From NCBI RefSeq assembly GCF_000213175.1, contig NW_009799102.1:2615763-2679762 (forward strand): a stretch of 64,000 nucleotides of DNA. Reading direction: 5' to 3'. The stretch is from Neurospora tetrasperma FGSC 2508. Its lineage: Eukaryota; Ascomycota; Sordariomycetes; Sordariales; Sordariaceae. Both the position numbers and the translations under genes were made by a program. The notes beneath the pieces were generated by a model. It made no database searches. It had not been told where the DNA came from and worked only from the letters and a program-made list of their open reading frames with translations. Positions 54,451 through 64,000 of this stretch are shown in pieces; position 1 is the first letter of the stretch; each line of letters starts with the position of its first letter.

Positions 54451-57400
54451 CACCGTCTACGTTCGTGCAACGAGTGACAAATGCTTCTTCTTTTTTGCTT
54501 CAAGCGTTGTTGCGGATCTCCCGCTGTGTAACCCCCCCTCTCTCTCTCTCTAACTTTTGCCCGCCTCCCCCCTCCCTCCTTTTCTCCTGGGTGTTGGATG
54601 GATGGGTGGATGGATGTATCCGATGATGACACGACGGCAACACGGGAAGGAGGGAAAACGTAAGATGCCGCCCTGGTGGAAGTTCTAGAAGACTGTCGGT
54701 TGCCGTTGATGGCGTGGCATCCATGGTAATTGGTTGCTTTTTCTCTGGGTACCTATGTTGTACGATTTGGAAAAATTGGAAAAAAAGCAAGGCAGTTTCG
54801 ACATCGGTTCGAAGGATTCTTTTTGCCTTGCCTCGCATTATATGTAATGTGTTGTTGTTACATTAATTGATTCTATAGTAGTTGGTTATATACTGTAGTA
54901 AAAAGTGTCGAGTGGGTGGAAAAGGCGAAAAAAAGTGTTACAGCATAAGGTGTAGGCTGTGTTAAGTGTCCGGTTGTTAGTGTATACCTAGGTGGCGTAG
55001 GCGAAATGATAACAGTTAAGCAAGTTTCTTGATCGCTAAACATGACCATTAACAAGCAGATGAGCCTGGGCAGAGACAACCTATGAATGAAATGAATCTC
55101 GCAAGGCGACCGTAAAGGCGAGGTCATACTGATACAGAGAGAGTCATGCTCACTGGATCCTGGATCCTGGACCTAGAACTGCAGAAACAGATTTTATCTC
55201 TTTCATCACCTACCGTATCTCACCACGATGATGATCCAGCCCTGATCCTGTCCCATTGGCATTGACGTTACACGACATCCAGACATTCTAGTGTAGTCCG
55301 AAGTCTCCCAACCATTTTGTTTCTCTTCCATTCATCTCGATTAAATATGTGTGCGTAATCGTAGCACAAACTTGTCTTGTTAATCCGCCCGTACGTAGTG
55401 TATACTGTGGTAGATGGCGGCGCTTACACCGGCAGGCCGGACAGCGGTCGGGCTTCGTGAGTCCGGCCTTATTTTTGTTTTTTTCTTTGACGTTAATGTA
55501 AGACGTAAAATTCGCCTCCTCCTAATTTCTCAGTCTTTGCCAACATCGTATCATGCACAAAGACAAATCTGAGCTAGGCATATGAAAAAGTTTTCTTCGG
55601 CTATAAGCGCCAACAACGGAGAAAACAAGAAAAAAAACTCTGTTGGTGTTGACGATTTCCTTGACAGAATGTGGCTTGATTTTCTTCTAGTCTTCTCGGA
55701 CGTAGCGAGGCTTCAGCTCCGTCCAGCGGAAGATAGCCAGTCTCGTGAGCGCTTGGCGCAGCTGAACCGTTTTTCTAGAAGGGTAACCTTTGTAGCGCTG
55801 CTACATATCGTATAGCGCCATGCCTTGGCCTGCTATTTAGGCGAAATCGCGAAACCCGCCGCCGCGGCTCGCATCAGGAGTGATGACTGTGATCGGAGAA
55901 TTTTTTTCCTTTGTTGCTTTTTCTCTTCTTGGTATTGTTTGCTTTGACTTTCGCTAGCCTAGGATGAAAATTTTCCTCTGGACGCTCGTTTCTTTCCTAG
56001 CCTTCAACCATGTTGGCGATCGGTGGTCGGTTACATCCGGCTATGCTACCCCTTTACCAAAAGCTGCTAAACTTTGCTAGCGTAGAGATACATACCAAAA
56101 TGGAGTGAAGGACTTGTCTCGTTTTTGTTGTATTCTCCGTTCCCAATGTGGAATTGATACCATTCTCAGCTTGTGTAATTGCAACGTTGTCAAGTCCACC
56201 ATGGAATTGCTCTATGTTTTTAGTGATAGGTGCTGAAAGCAGGCAAAATGTGACTATGCAGTCACCTCTAGTTCATGTGAGTTTCACCAAGGCTGTGACT
56301 ATGTGATTAGAAATGTACACAATATAGCACTAAAGAGGGCACAAACACAACTTTGGCGATGTACACACTACACTACATACCTCTCGGCTGACGGCCGACG
56401 GCTCAGTGGAGTGGGAATGCAGAAAAAGGCTACGGATGGGTTGATTGCCTCTTTCATACAAGGCTGCCCGAAGACCAAGGACCGCCGTGCCGGCTGCGGT
56501 GCCGTGTCCGTAAGATATTCGACTTCTATTGGAGGCCAGATTTGGGAAAAAAAGGGAGCCAAGCTGGCCAAGTACCGACGCCGGCGGGAGCGCGCGGTTA
56601 CCACAGGGTAGCAAACTTTATTCTATCCCCCGACCTGCCGTACGGTACGAATATTGTACAGCGTCTATCTTATAGTGGAGGGTCAACAATAACAACAACA
56701 ACGACAAGGACAAGGCATACAAAAATGGAGAGACTTCAGTTCAAGCAGCAGGCTCCAAACTCTCGGTGAGAACCGGCCGCTTTGTTGAGGCTTGTCAGGT
56801 TTCGTCTGGCTGGGCAAGGCTGGGCTGAATAGCCGGTATCCGATATCTGACCAAATGATTTGACAGAATGTGTGAGTGAGATGAGTGTGGTGCCAGCTTC
56901 CGCTCTTTCCACATTGCCGCCGCGCGCGTAAAACCCCCAAGCAACAGGGTTTGTGCCAAGTCGCACCGCATGGATTCAATGCCATGATAAGCCTTGCGAA
57001 AAGCGACGACGACATGAGCCGTCAGCCGAGGACATGATTCGTGTTATCGACCCATGGCCGTGGAGTTCGGTCCCTTGTTGGAGGAGGAGGAGGAGAAGAG
57101 CAGCAAAGCGTGACGAAACCAACTCTCGTCTGATGTTTGGTCCATGTGGCCCATGGAATGACGGAACTTCAAGGGAGGGATGTGCGCTGTGGAGAAAAGG
57201 GTTTTGGCGACCGCCTGGCCTAGCGCCAAAAAAGATTGAAGGTCAGAGGTATCATGAGGTTTCAAATGTTGGCATGCGGTGCAAGAATGTTGGCTTTTCC
57301 CTAGTCGAAGCCATGGAGCGATCATCGTTCCCGCGACAGAGACGCACTGGGTAAAACCCTGAGGTTTCGGCCACTTCGGGCACGAGTTCATCAGGGTTAT

Positions 57401-60400
57401 GTATGCAGTACTACACTAGTCAGCGCAGTGTCTGCTTCTCAATCTAGCTCGTGAAAATTGATCGTCGCACACGAGCCACCATTCGCTTTTACCATTGGTC
57501 ACTCAATACGTCTCAACGGTGAGTTCCCTGAACAACATCGACTTTTGACTTTTTAGCGGTAACTAAACACGATCCGAATACAGTCGTCTTTACACTAGTT
57601 GAATCATCTTTGTCGGCAACCAGGTCAATAGCACGGAAACATAACCGAGAATCGCACCATCTTGATATTATATCGGCCTCGTGCCGATGGATGGATGGGG
57701 TGTATCGGGCTGATGTTGAAGTCCGTTATGGAGGTGTCAAGACGAGCCAAGTCGAGGCTGAGGCACCATACAGTGGAGCCGTTTGGGGGATGGCGAGGGG
57801 ATGGAGACGTAAGACCGGGGCATCGGAGATAGGGTTATCGCAGCCAAATGGAACAAGGGCGACCAGAAGCCTCGACTTGGGAATGGCGTCTTTTGTTTGT
57901 TGAAATTGCAGTTTTGTAGTGTATTCGCTGCTCGGACGGGCAATTATCATCCTCGTCAACCTCATGCGACACGAGGCAGCACACAATCGGAGTTGTGACC
58001 CCTATAGACTAGTAGTTTCCATACTCACACTTCAACCTAAGGTACATATGCGTATCGCATATCGAATTTGTGTAACAGCATCAAGTCAAGTGGTACAGCG
58101 GTGGCTGGCGAATGGGGAGACGGACACAGACGAGGCAACAAGCGTGGCAAGTGGTATCTGGTAGCGACCTGACTCCGATGTTTCCAAAGTGCTTCCAAGG
58201 GCCTTCCATCCTACTTTGCGTAACCATGCCGCGCCCATTTGTGGTGTTTTCTGGGTTGCCGTAGCTGCGTTGTATCCAAGGGAACAGGCAGTGGCCAGTT
58301 GGAGGGGAGCAGACATCATGGCCTTTTTACTATGTACTTACCCTGCAGCATCCGGAACACGGCTTGACAGGTGGGTAACGAAGGTGGTCTTGGAGGGTCT
58401 TGGCGTCGCTTGGCTCTGGTTGGCGCCTCTTGGAGATTGACAGAACAAAAAAAAGGGAGCGACGGTCAGAACACTGCGGTGAGTGCAAAAGAGCGACAGC
58501 GTGCCAGTGCCAGGCCAATCCAATCATGATCGGTCTCACTGTAAGTGGGGTGAGTCCGAGAACTCCACCGACAATCAAGTGGATCTTTTGGTGGAGTCTG
58601 GTCGTTAAGGTTTCCTCTTTGGTTGGTCCGATGTCGTCTGCTTCTTCAGAGATCATCCCAAAAGGAGAAGGCTTCTAGAAGGCTTCTAGGTCGCAATTCA
58701 TCCGACCCACCCTTGCCTCGGTTCACCCTCAGAACCTCGACGGTGAGGTGTGTCTTCCCCCAGTCTCACCAGTCTCGCCAATCCAATGCTCTTGATGCCA
58801 GTCCCCGCTCCACTAGATTGACTTCAGTTTCGATACGACGCTGGCTAACGATTAGTCAGAGTGACAAGACCGACAAACGGCTGCCTCGTGGTCAGCAAGT
58901 TGGGGAGTTTGTTGGTCAAAAAAAGGGTCAATCAGTCAATCAGTCAAGCGAATTCAAACTAAAAAAAATGGAGAATTGCGTGACGGCCGAAGACGGGGTA
59001 GGCGGTGGAGATGGAGGCAGAGGAGGAGCCGTCCTTATCAGTGACCTGCTCCACGCCCGACGAGGACCCCAGACCCAGACGATGGATTCTGCAATCACTC
59101 AATTCAGATGTCTCCATGTCCTGGAGACTTGTTGACTGTTCCAAAGGTCGGTCGCCCACCATGACGCCCACTGACGCCTCTTGCACCCGCAACCCTTCGA
59201 GCCGCTTCATGCAACCACTCTGACTGGCCAAGTCCCTTGACGGGAGGTGGCAGGGCTTTGCAGGGTTTTTGCAGGGGGTTGCAGACTGGCAAGGGCGTGG
59301 TCCAAGGGTGGGCGAAGGATGGACTTTGGACACGCAGGGAATGGTGCGAGAAGCTGGTTTGGCTGGGCAGATGTTCGCCCAAGCAGCAAAGTGCAGCGAA
59401 TTGCATGTTGTCACGGCCCCTGTTCGTCTCGTCGTGCCGCACCCACATCTCCAAGAACAAGGTGCTGCTGGTCACTCGCTTGCTGGGGACCGTGGGAGCA
59501 TGGCCTCTTGGGAGGCTCCTCCCATTCCCTTCTTGTGCGGTTCCGTGTCGCTCACTGCAACAAGGCTCCAAGAGGGAAGAAAGAGAGGCAGGCAGGCACC
59601 CTGGAAGGCGGCACACCCATGATCTGGCAGATTCATGAACAGTCTTGTCCCTTTCATTCACTCAGCAATCTTATTGCACCTGAACTTGCTCAGCCGGATC
59701 TGCACATCTTGCTTGATGCAATCTCGGATTTATCTTTTGCGTTGTAGTGTAGTGTAGGTACTTGTAGAAGACTGAAGGGAAAGAGCACTTATTTTCTTTG
59801 TTGATGCCAGCCCGCCAGCAGTCCATCTCATACTTGTACTCCACTTTCCGTGCACTGGCCACTCCTGTCCTGCAAACAGACAGAAGAAGGGAAGGGGAAC
59901 CGCCCGACGCCGAACGGTCATCCCGCCCGCCGCCTCGCACCAAAGCGCTGGGACCTGGCTGGCACTGGAGTGGGTGGCTTCCATTCACTGGACCTGACTG
60001 ACTGACTCCACTGGCATTCCTGGGACCGCCGCTTCTCGGGGTGGCCCTTCTTTGTTGTGAGAGAGGGAACCTTGCTTGCTAGGTCAGTGGGAAGGGAAGC
60101 GAGCGCCTAGCGCCCCGTTTTTGCCATCGCGGGAACTTTTGGGTCCTGGTCCTGCTGCTGCGCGCCCGGCTTCCAGCTTCCATTCTTCTGGGACCACCAC
60201 CCACCAACACGAGACTCGGGTCGTCATTCGTCCTTTGGCCAACCACGGTTCCTGGCCGACCTTTCGTCGGTTTCCCTTTTTGTACAGACCACATCCCACC
60301 CTCCTTTTTTTATTTGATTTTTAAAAACCGTCGTCAATCCTTTCGCGCGCAACGTCCTTACCGGCGAACCGAAACCTTGGCTCTTGTCTTGTCGACTTGT

Positions 60401-61394
60401 CACTTTCTGTCTCGCAAAGCCGCATCATCGTCAACACCGTCTCAGTCACTTACACTGGATCGACTCCACACCCACCAAACAGCAATCCGAGTCGTCACCT
60501 GCATTCCATATCCGTCGCCCTTCTCACTGTCTTCTCTTCTGCAACAATCTGCACCTGCAACTGCACCTTGCTTCTGCTGCGACTGCTGCATAACTGCCTG
60601 CTGCTGCTGTCCACTAGCAACAACCAAACACAGCTAACACCACCACAACACAACACAACACCACATCAACAACGACAACGACAATAACAACAGCAACACC
60701 TTCCTTTGGTCGCCGTCCCCCATCATTCTCGCACTCATTTATTACTACTTAGTTGTTCGATTCGATCCACCACCGTCTTTCGATAATCGCCCCGGCTTTT
60801 TTCCGATTCCCATCCATTCTAGACGTCATTTGGAACTCAGTTGGATTTCAGTTCATTTACTACTTACCAACCATCAACTGTGTGGGAGGATCAAATCAAT
60901 TGGACGAACGAACTTCATCGACGACATTTAGCACCACCGCGCCGACTTCGCAACCACGACGCATCACCACTACCGTCAACCGACAGGGATAGGGATATTC
61001 ATCGGTTTATTGAGCGTCTGCTGTGTTGCCTAGCATCTCGTGTTGTTGGCTTAGACATACAGACGTGCAAGTCAGACAGGTTTACGATCCTGCTGCCTCC
61101 GCACTCGACAACCACGGCTTAAACCCAGTCGCAGATTAATCGGCTTACGATCTGGTCCGGTACCCGGCTGCCTGCAGCTTCTACGTGACTTCTAGCCCAC
61201 GCTTTGTCTCCCAGAACGAGTCGACGACGGACTTGGAGACCTGCCGCTTCCCGATCAGTCCTGCCGCAATTGGTTTACTAGGCCGGCAACGGAGCCAAAA
61301 GGTTACGTGCATTGTACGGGTGTCGGGCAACCGCGCACTCCCAAAACAGTGCCCTTCTGCCGCTCCCTTCCCTGTACCTAGGGCAAACGGCCTG

Positions 61395-61401
61395 TATATA
61401 A
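61395..61401 (+). promoter_or_regulatory. TATA-like element upstream of the RGS gene
   Basis: TATATAA lies 160 bp before the ATG at 61561. It may serve a proximal start site distinct from the long leader farther upstream. This is pattern-based only. Confidence 0.35.
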
Positions 61402-61560
61402 CGGTCTGCTTCGGTCGCCAAGTCACCTCCGACCGAATGGAGTGAGGACGCTTCCCGATATCTGGTCCTTTTCTGGCTGCACAAGAGCCTTCATCTGCTC
61501 TGCAAGTCCAACCATCCACACTTCGCCTTATCGATTGTCGGGCGCTCCGTGTTGGGAAGG

Positions 61561-63390
61561 ATGCCACCGGCGCGGCTACGAACTTTGAGCCTCAGCCCAT
61601 CGCGCAGGAAATCAGCGCGATTCTCTTCCGACTCCGACCACTCCGACACCGATTCCACCATGGCCCAATCCAGACCTTCTTCCATGGCGATACCGCCACC
61701 CTCATTGCGAGACATTCTGTCCAACACCGCGCCCGCACCATATACTTTTGGCGCCTTCCTTGCCTTCCTGTCCCACAACCACTGTCTCGAGACGCTCGAG
61801 TTCACCCTTGGTGCTGACCAGTATCGCAAGGCGTATAACGACATCATGCTCGGGAGATGCCGTCCTACACCTGATGGTCTCCACCAGCTGCGATCTATGT
61901 GGGAGAAGCTCATGAATGCTTATATCCGGCCCAACAGCAGCCACGAAGTCAACCTTCCGGCTCACGTCCGCGACCGGCTAGTGCAGCTCTCTTGCGCTGA
62001 GCAACCGCCGTGCCCCTCGGAGCTTGACCAGGCAGTGGCTTACACCTATGATCTCATGGAAGGTTCGATACTCGGACCCTTCTTGGAATCACTAGCGCCT
62101 ACCCCTTCGCCTTCGCCTGCGCCTACTCAGCCTACTTCTTCTCACTCAACAACACACTCACACTCACACTCACATTCTCACTCCCACTCTCACTCTCTCT
62201 CCCATTCCCGCTCGTACTGGAAGGACCTGGTCCACGATCCCAGACGTACACATGGTGGAGCCTCACCTCCTCCTCAGCATGATGGCCAGCAGTCGAACCG
62301 ATCATCAAAGGCCAGCGGCCTTCTTCCTCTGCACACTTTCGGGTGGCAGAGCGAGACCTCCAGCCGATCGGCTTCCTCATCAACCGTGGCCGACTCACCT
62401 ATCGACGGCTTTACTGATGACAGCAGTTCCGGTTATCCTTCTGGAAACGAGCCCATGACGCCGCCCACCACACCGCCTAGCGCAGACTGGACCTTTGGCA
62501 CCTCCCCCAGCGGTATCTCTAGGGCCATGCACGCCAGCGGCTGGAAGAAGATGGGCGCAAAGCTGGGTTTGGGAAAGAAGAGCCGTAGCAAGCGCTCCCA
62601 GACCACTAGCGTCCCTTCTACAGGCTATGGGTACGAAATTGGTTTGCCTGATGCCAGACAGAGCGCCAGCAACCCCTTATAGGGATTACAGGTCATGCCA
62701 GCTCTTGATGGAGCCCGCTCTTCCCCCCGCCTCCATCCTACCACCTCGGCCGAGTCTATCAATTCGGATTATTCGATGGAGGATGTAGCAGATGTCAAGT
62801 TGGAACCACCTATTCTGGTCCAATGGGAAGAGTCCACCCCCGGTCAGCATATTCCGTCGCCAATGGCCGGTAATAACAACGCAGTTCAAGATGCTGGCCG
62901 CGAGGGTAGGCTTCACAAGGATGGCATGGCCGCAAAAGGCTATACGCCATATATCAGAACGACGCCTGAAGGTGTCGCAAGGCGATTTACTCGCCCCAGA
63001 GTTAGAAGGGCCATTTCGAGCAACCCCGCAGTCACCGTTGACAAGTCGGCTACCAACAACAAGCCCGCTGTCAGCAGCCCGCTCCGCACTGTCTCGGCCT
63101 CAAACCTACGCTCCAAGTTCCTCGCTGTTGATCACTCTCAGGATCAGTATCTCAAGCCTCCCACTGTGGATCCATATGGCTGGGAAGCTGCCTACAGCGG
63201 CGAGAAGCTGGAAGCTGATGATGAGCAGACCTGCCTGGAGAACTTTGGATTCGACGAAGCTACTCTTGTCAAGCTGACCTACCGCAGTGCTGGCGGAGAG
63301 CGTCGTAATCTATTCCACCGCATGTTCGCCCATGCTCCGAGGGCAGAGGGTGGTGCCACGGCAACCACCACTCTTGCGCTCAAGGCCTAA
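61561..63390 (+). CDS. RGS-domain protein, frame interrupted by one in-frame TAG
   Basis: This is a regulator of G-protein signalling, expected to speed GTP hydrolysis by a heterotrimeric G-alpha at the membrane. ATG 61561 has a good context (AAGGATGC). Residues of about 44-170 match the RGS fold: Pro-Ser-Leu-Arg-Asp-Ile-Leu, then Phe-Leu-Ala-Phe-Leu-Ser-His-Asn-His-Cys-Leu-Glu-Thr-Leu-Glu-Phe, ending Gly-Pro-Phe-Leu-Glu-Ser-Leu. A Ser-His repeat (about 197-215) and a Ser-rich region follow. A TAG at 62680-62682 would end the protein at 373 residues. The same frame continues for 236 more codons with clear coding character, ending with a compact block (Tyr-Gly-Trp-Glu-Ala-Ala-Tyr; Cys-Leu-Glu-Asn-Phe-Gly-Phe-Asp-Glu). 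A 60-bp intron at 62642-62701 (donor GTTTGC, acceptor GCCAG) would remove the TAG in frame, but its signals are weak. N. crassa has several RGS genes and I cannot say which this is. Confidence 0.8.
62149..62201 (+). repeat. CACTCA hexamer repeat encoding Ser-His
   Basis: Tandem CACTCA/CATTCT units inside the RGS gene encode an alternating Ser-His tract of about 18 residues. The length is likely to vary between strains. Confidence 0.85.
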
Positions 63391-64000
63391 AAAAAGCGCC
63401 TCTCGCTTCAAAATTCAATTTCCTACTTGTCTGTTTTCGGTCTGTGCTTTCAACAATATACCCCTCTATCGTTTGGTCTTTTTGCGTTTTCTTTTTTTTT
63501 TCTTTTTTCTTTTTTTTTCCTAGCGTCTTTGCTACATACAATAGACTTGGTGTGTGGAGGAACTTTGCTCACGCAAAGGATTTCGGAAATGAAAGCACAT
63601 TCATGGGAGACGCCGCAAACGGGATGACGATGAACATGACTTATACACTTCAATATACGTCAACGGCTTTTTTTACTGTTTTCTTGTTTTACAAACTTTT
63701 TGTACCCTTTACTATAGCACAAATGGTTAATAGGGGAAATAAGGGGTGTTAAAGGGGAGCAAAGCAAAGCATTTTTCGGCGGCGGGATGGATCGGATTCG
63801 GATCGGAACGGTGGTCATTCATGGTGGCCGGCGGGTTATCAGGCGCGCACGCGGTTTTAGGCAGGCGGCTTCATTATCATACATAACTTTCGCTCATGTC
63901 CTTATGTCCTATCTTTTGAAGGTGTAACTGTACTCTTATGTTGCGAAAGAAAGGTGGGAGGCTTAAACCGGTGGGCGGTTAGTTGGCAGGCAAACCAGGA
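63391..64000. other. 3' flank of the RGS gene
   Basis: The T-rich stretch just after the stop (63487-63520) and the AT-rich DNA to about 63740 are the likely 3'-UTR. No further gene is evident up to the window edge. Confidence 0.5.

Larger units (their letters stand above)
50558..61560. other. Gene-poor region, part 2, and RGS leader
   Basis: About 11 kb without a supportable gene. It contains the inverted-repeat element at 51151-51479, a GT dinucleotide repeat (54429-54450), CTACACTAC words and a strongly pyrimidine- and CA-rich stretch from about 60250 to 61100. That last stretch looks like the long 5' leader of the RGS gene, with several short upstream ORFs. Confidence 0.45.

Noticed and set aside
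58623-59747. Overlapping frames of 130-185 codons on both strands
   Set aside because: Mutually overlapping, no domain and no splice pattern; GC-rich non-coding DNA yields such frames by chance.
40827-61560. 5S rRNA gene, CRISPR-like array or secondary-metabolite cluster in the gene-poor region
   Set aside because: I looked for the dispersed 5S rRNA motifs, regularly spaced repeats and large enzyme frames and saw none.

Overview
The window is a piece of a filamentous ascomycete nuclear chromosome, almost certainly Neurospora (N. crassa or a very close relative). The evidence is a cytochrome c oxidase subunit 5 gene that matches my memory of the N. crassa cya-4 product, short introns (about 50-130 bp) with GTAAGT-like donors and CTAAC/CTGAC-like branch sites, dispersed genes on both strands, and an embedded PRC2 subunit. 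A run of Ns (30409-31379) marks an assembly gap, so this is a draft scaffold.

Layout. 1.5-7.7 kb: three divergent relatives, each beginning Met-Pro-Pro-Lys and carrying a short Myb/SANT-like helical domain (+, -, +), each with a probable 5'-UTR intron. 10.5-13.1 kb: a SUZ12 homologue (C2H2 finger, VEFS box) ending in a PHD-type finger. 14.4-17.8 kb (-): a mitochondrial AAA ATPase of the Msp1/ATAD1 type. 18.3-25.3 kb (-): a 2318-residue Mus7/MMS22 DNA-repair scaffold. 25.8-26.1 kb: a 61-residue single-pass membrane protein in three small exons, divergent from MMS22. 27.1-28.0 kb: cya-4. 28-32.9 kb: no gene found, and the gap lies here. 32.9-35.1 kb: mitochondrial FAD glycerol-3-phosphate dehydrogenase (GUT2). 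36.1-37.9 kb (-): a Sly41/triose-phosphate-translocator-type transporter, divergent from the SF3B2/Cus1 splicing factor at 38.9-40.8 kb. 40.8-61.5 kb: about 20 kb of gene-poor DNA holding one unrecognised cysteine-containing gene (49.3-50.6 kb, three exons), a tRNA-like relic, homopolymer and purine tracts, and a 329-bp inverted-repeat element resembling a MITE. 61.6-63.4 kb: an RGS-domain protein whose reading frame is interrupted by one in-frame TAG.

The genes do not form a pathway cluster. Three products act at mitochondria (the AAA ATPase, cya-4 and GUT2) and two serve chromatin or genome maintenance (SUZ12 and MMS22). The items most worth a second look are the Myb-like trio with its Gly-Thr-Gln-Thr/Cys-Cys internal repeats, the PHD finger on SUZ12, the perfect 29-bp terminal inverted repeat element, and the TAG inside the RGS gene.
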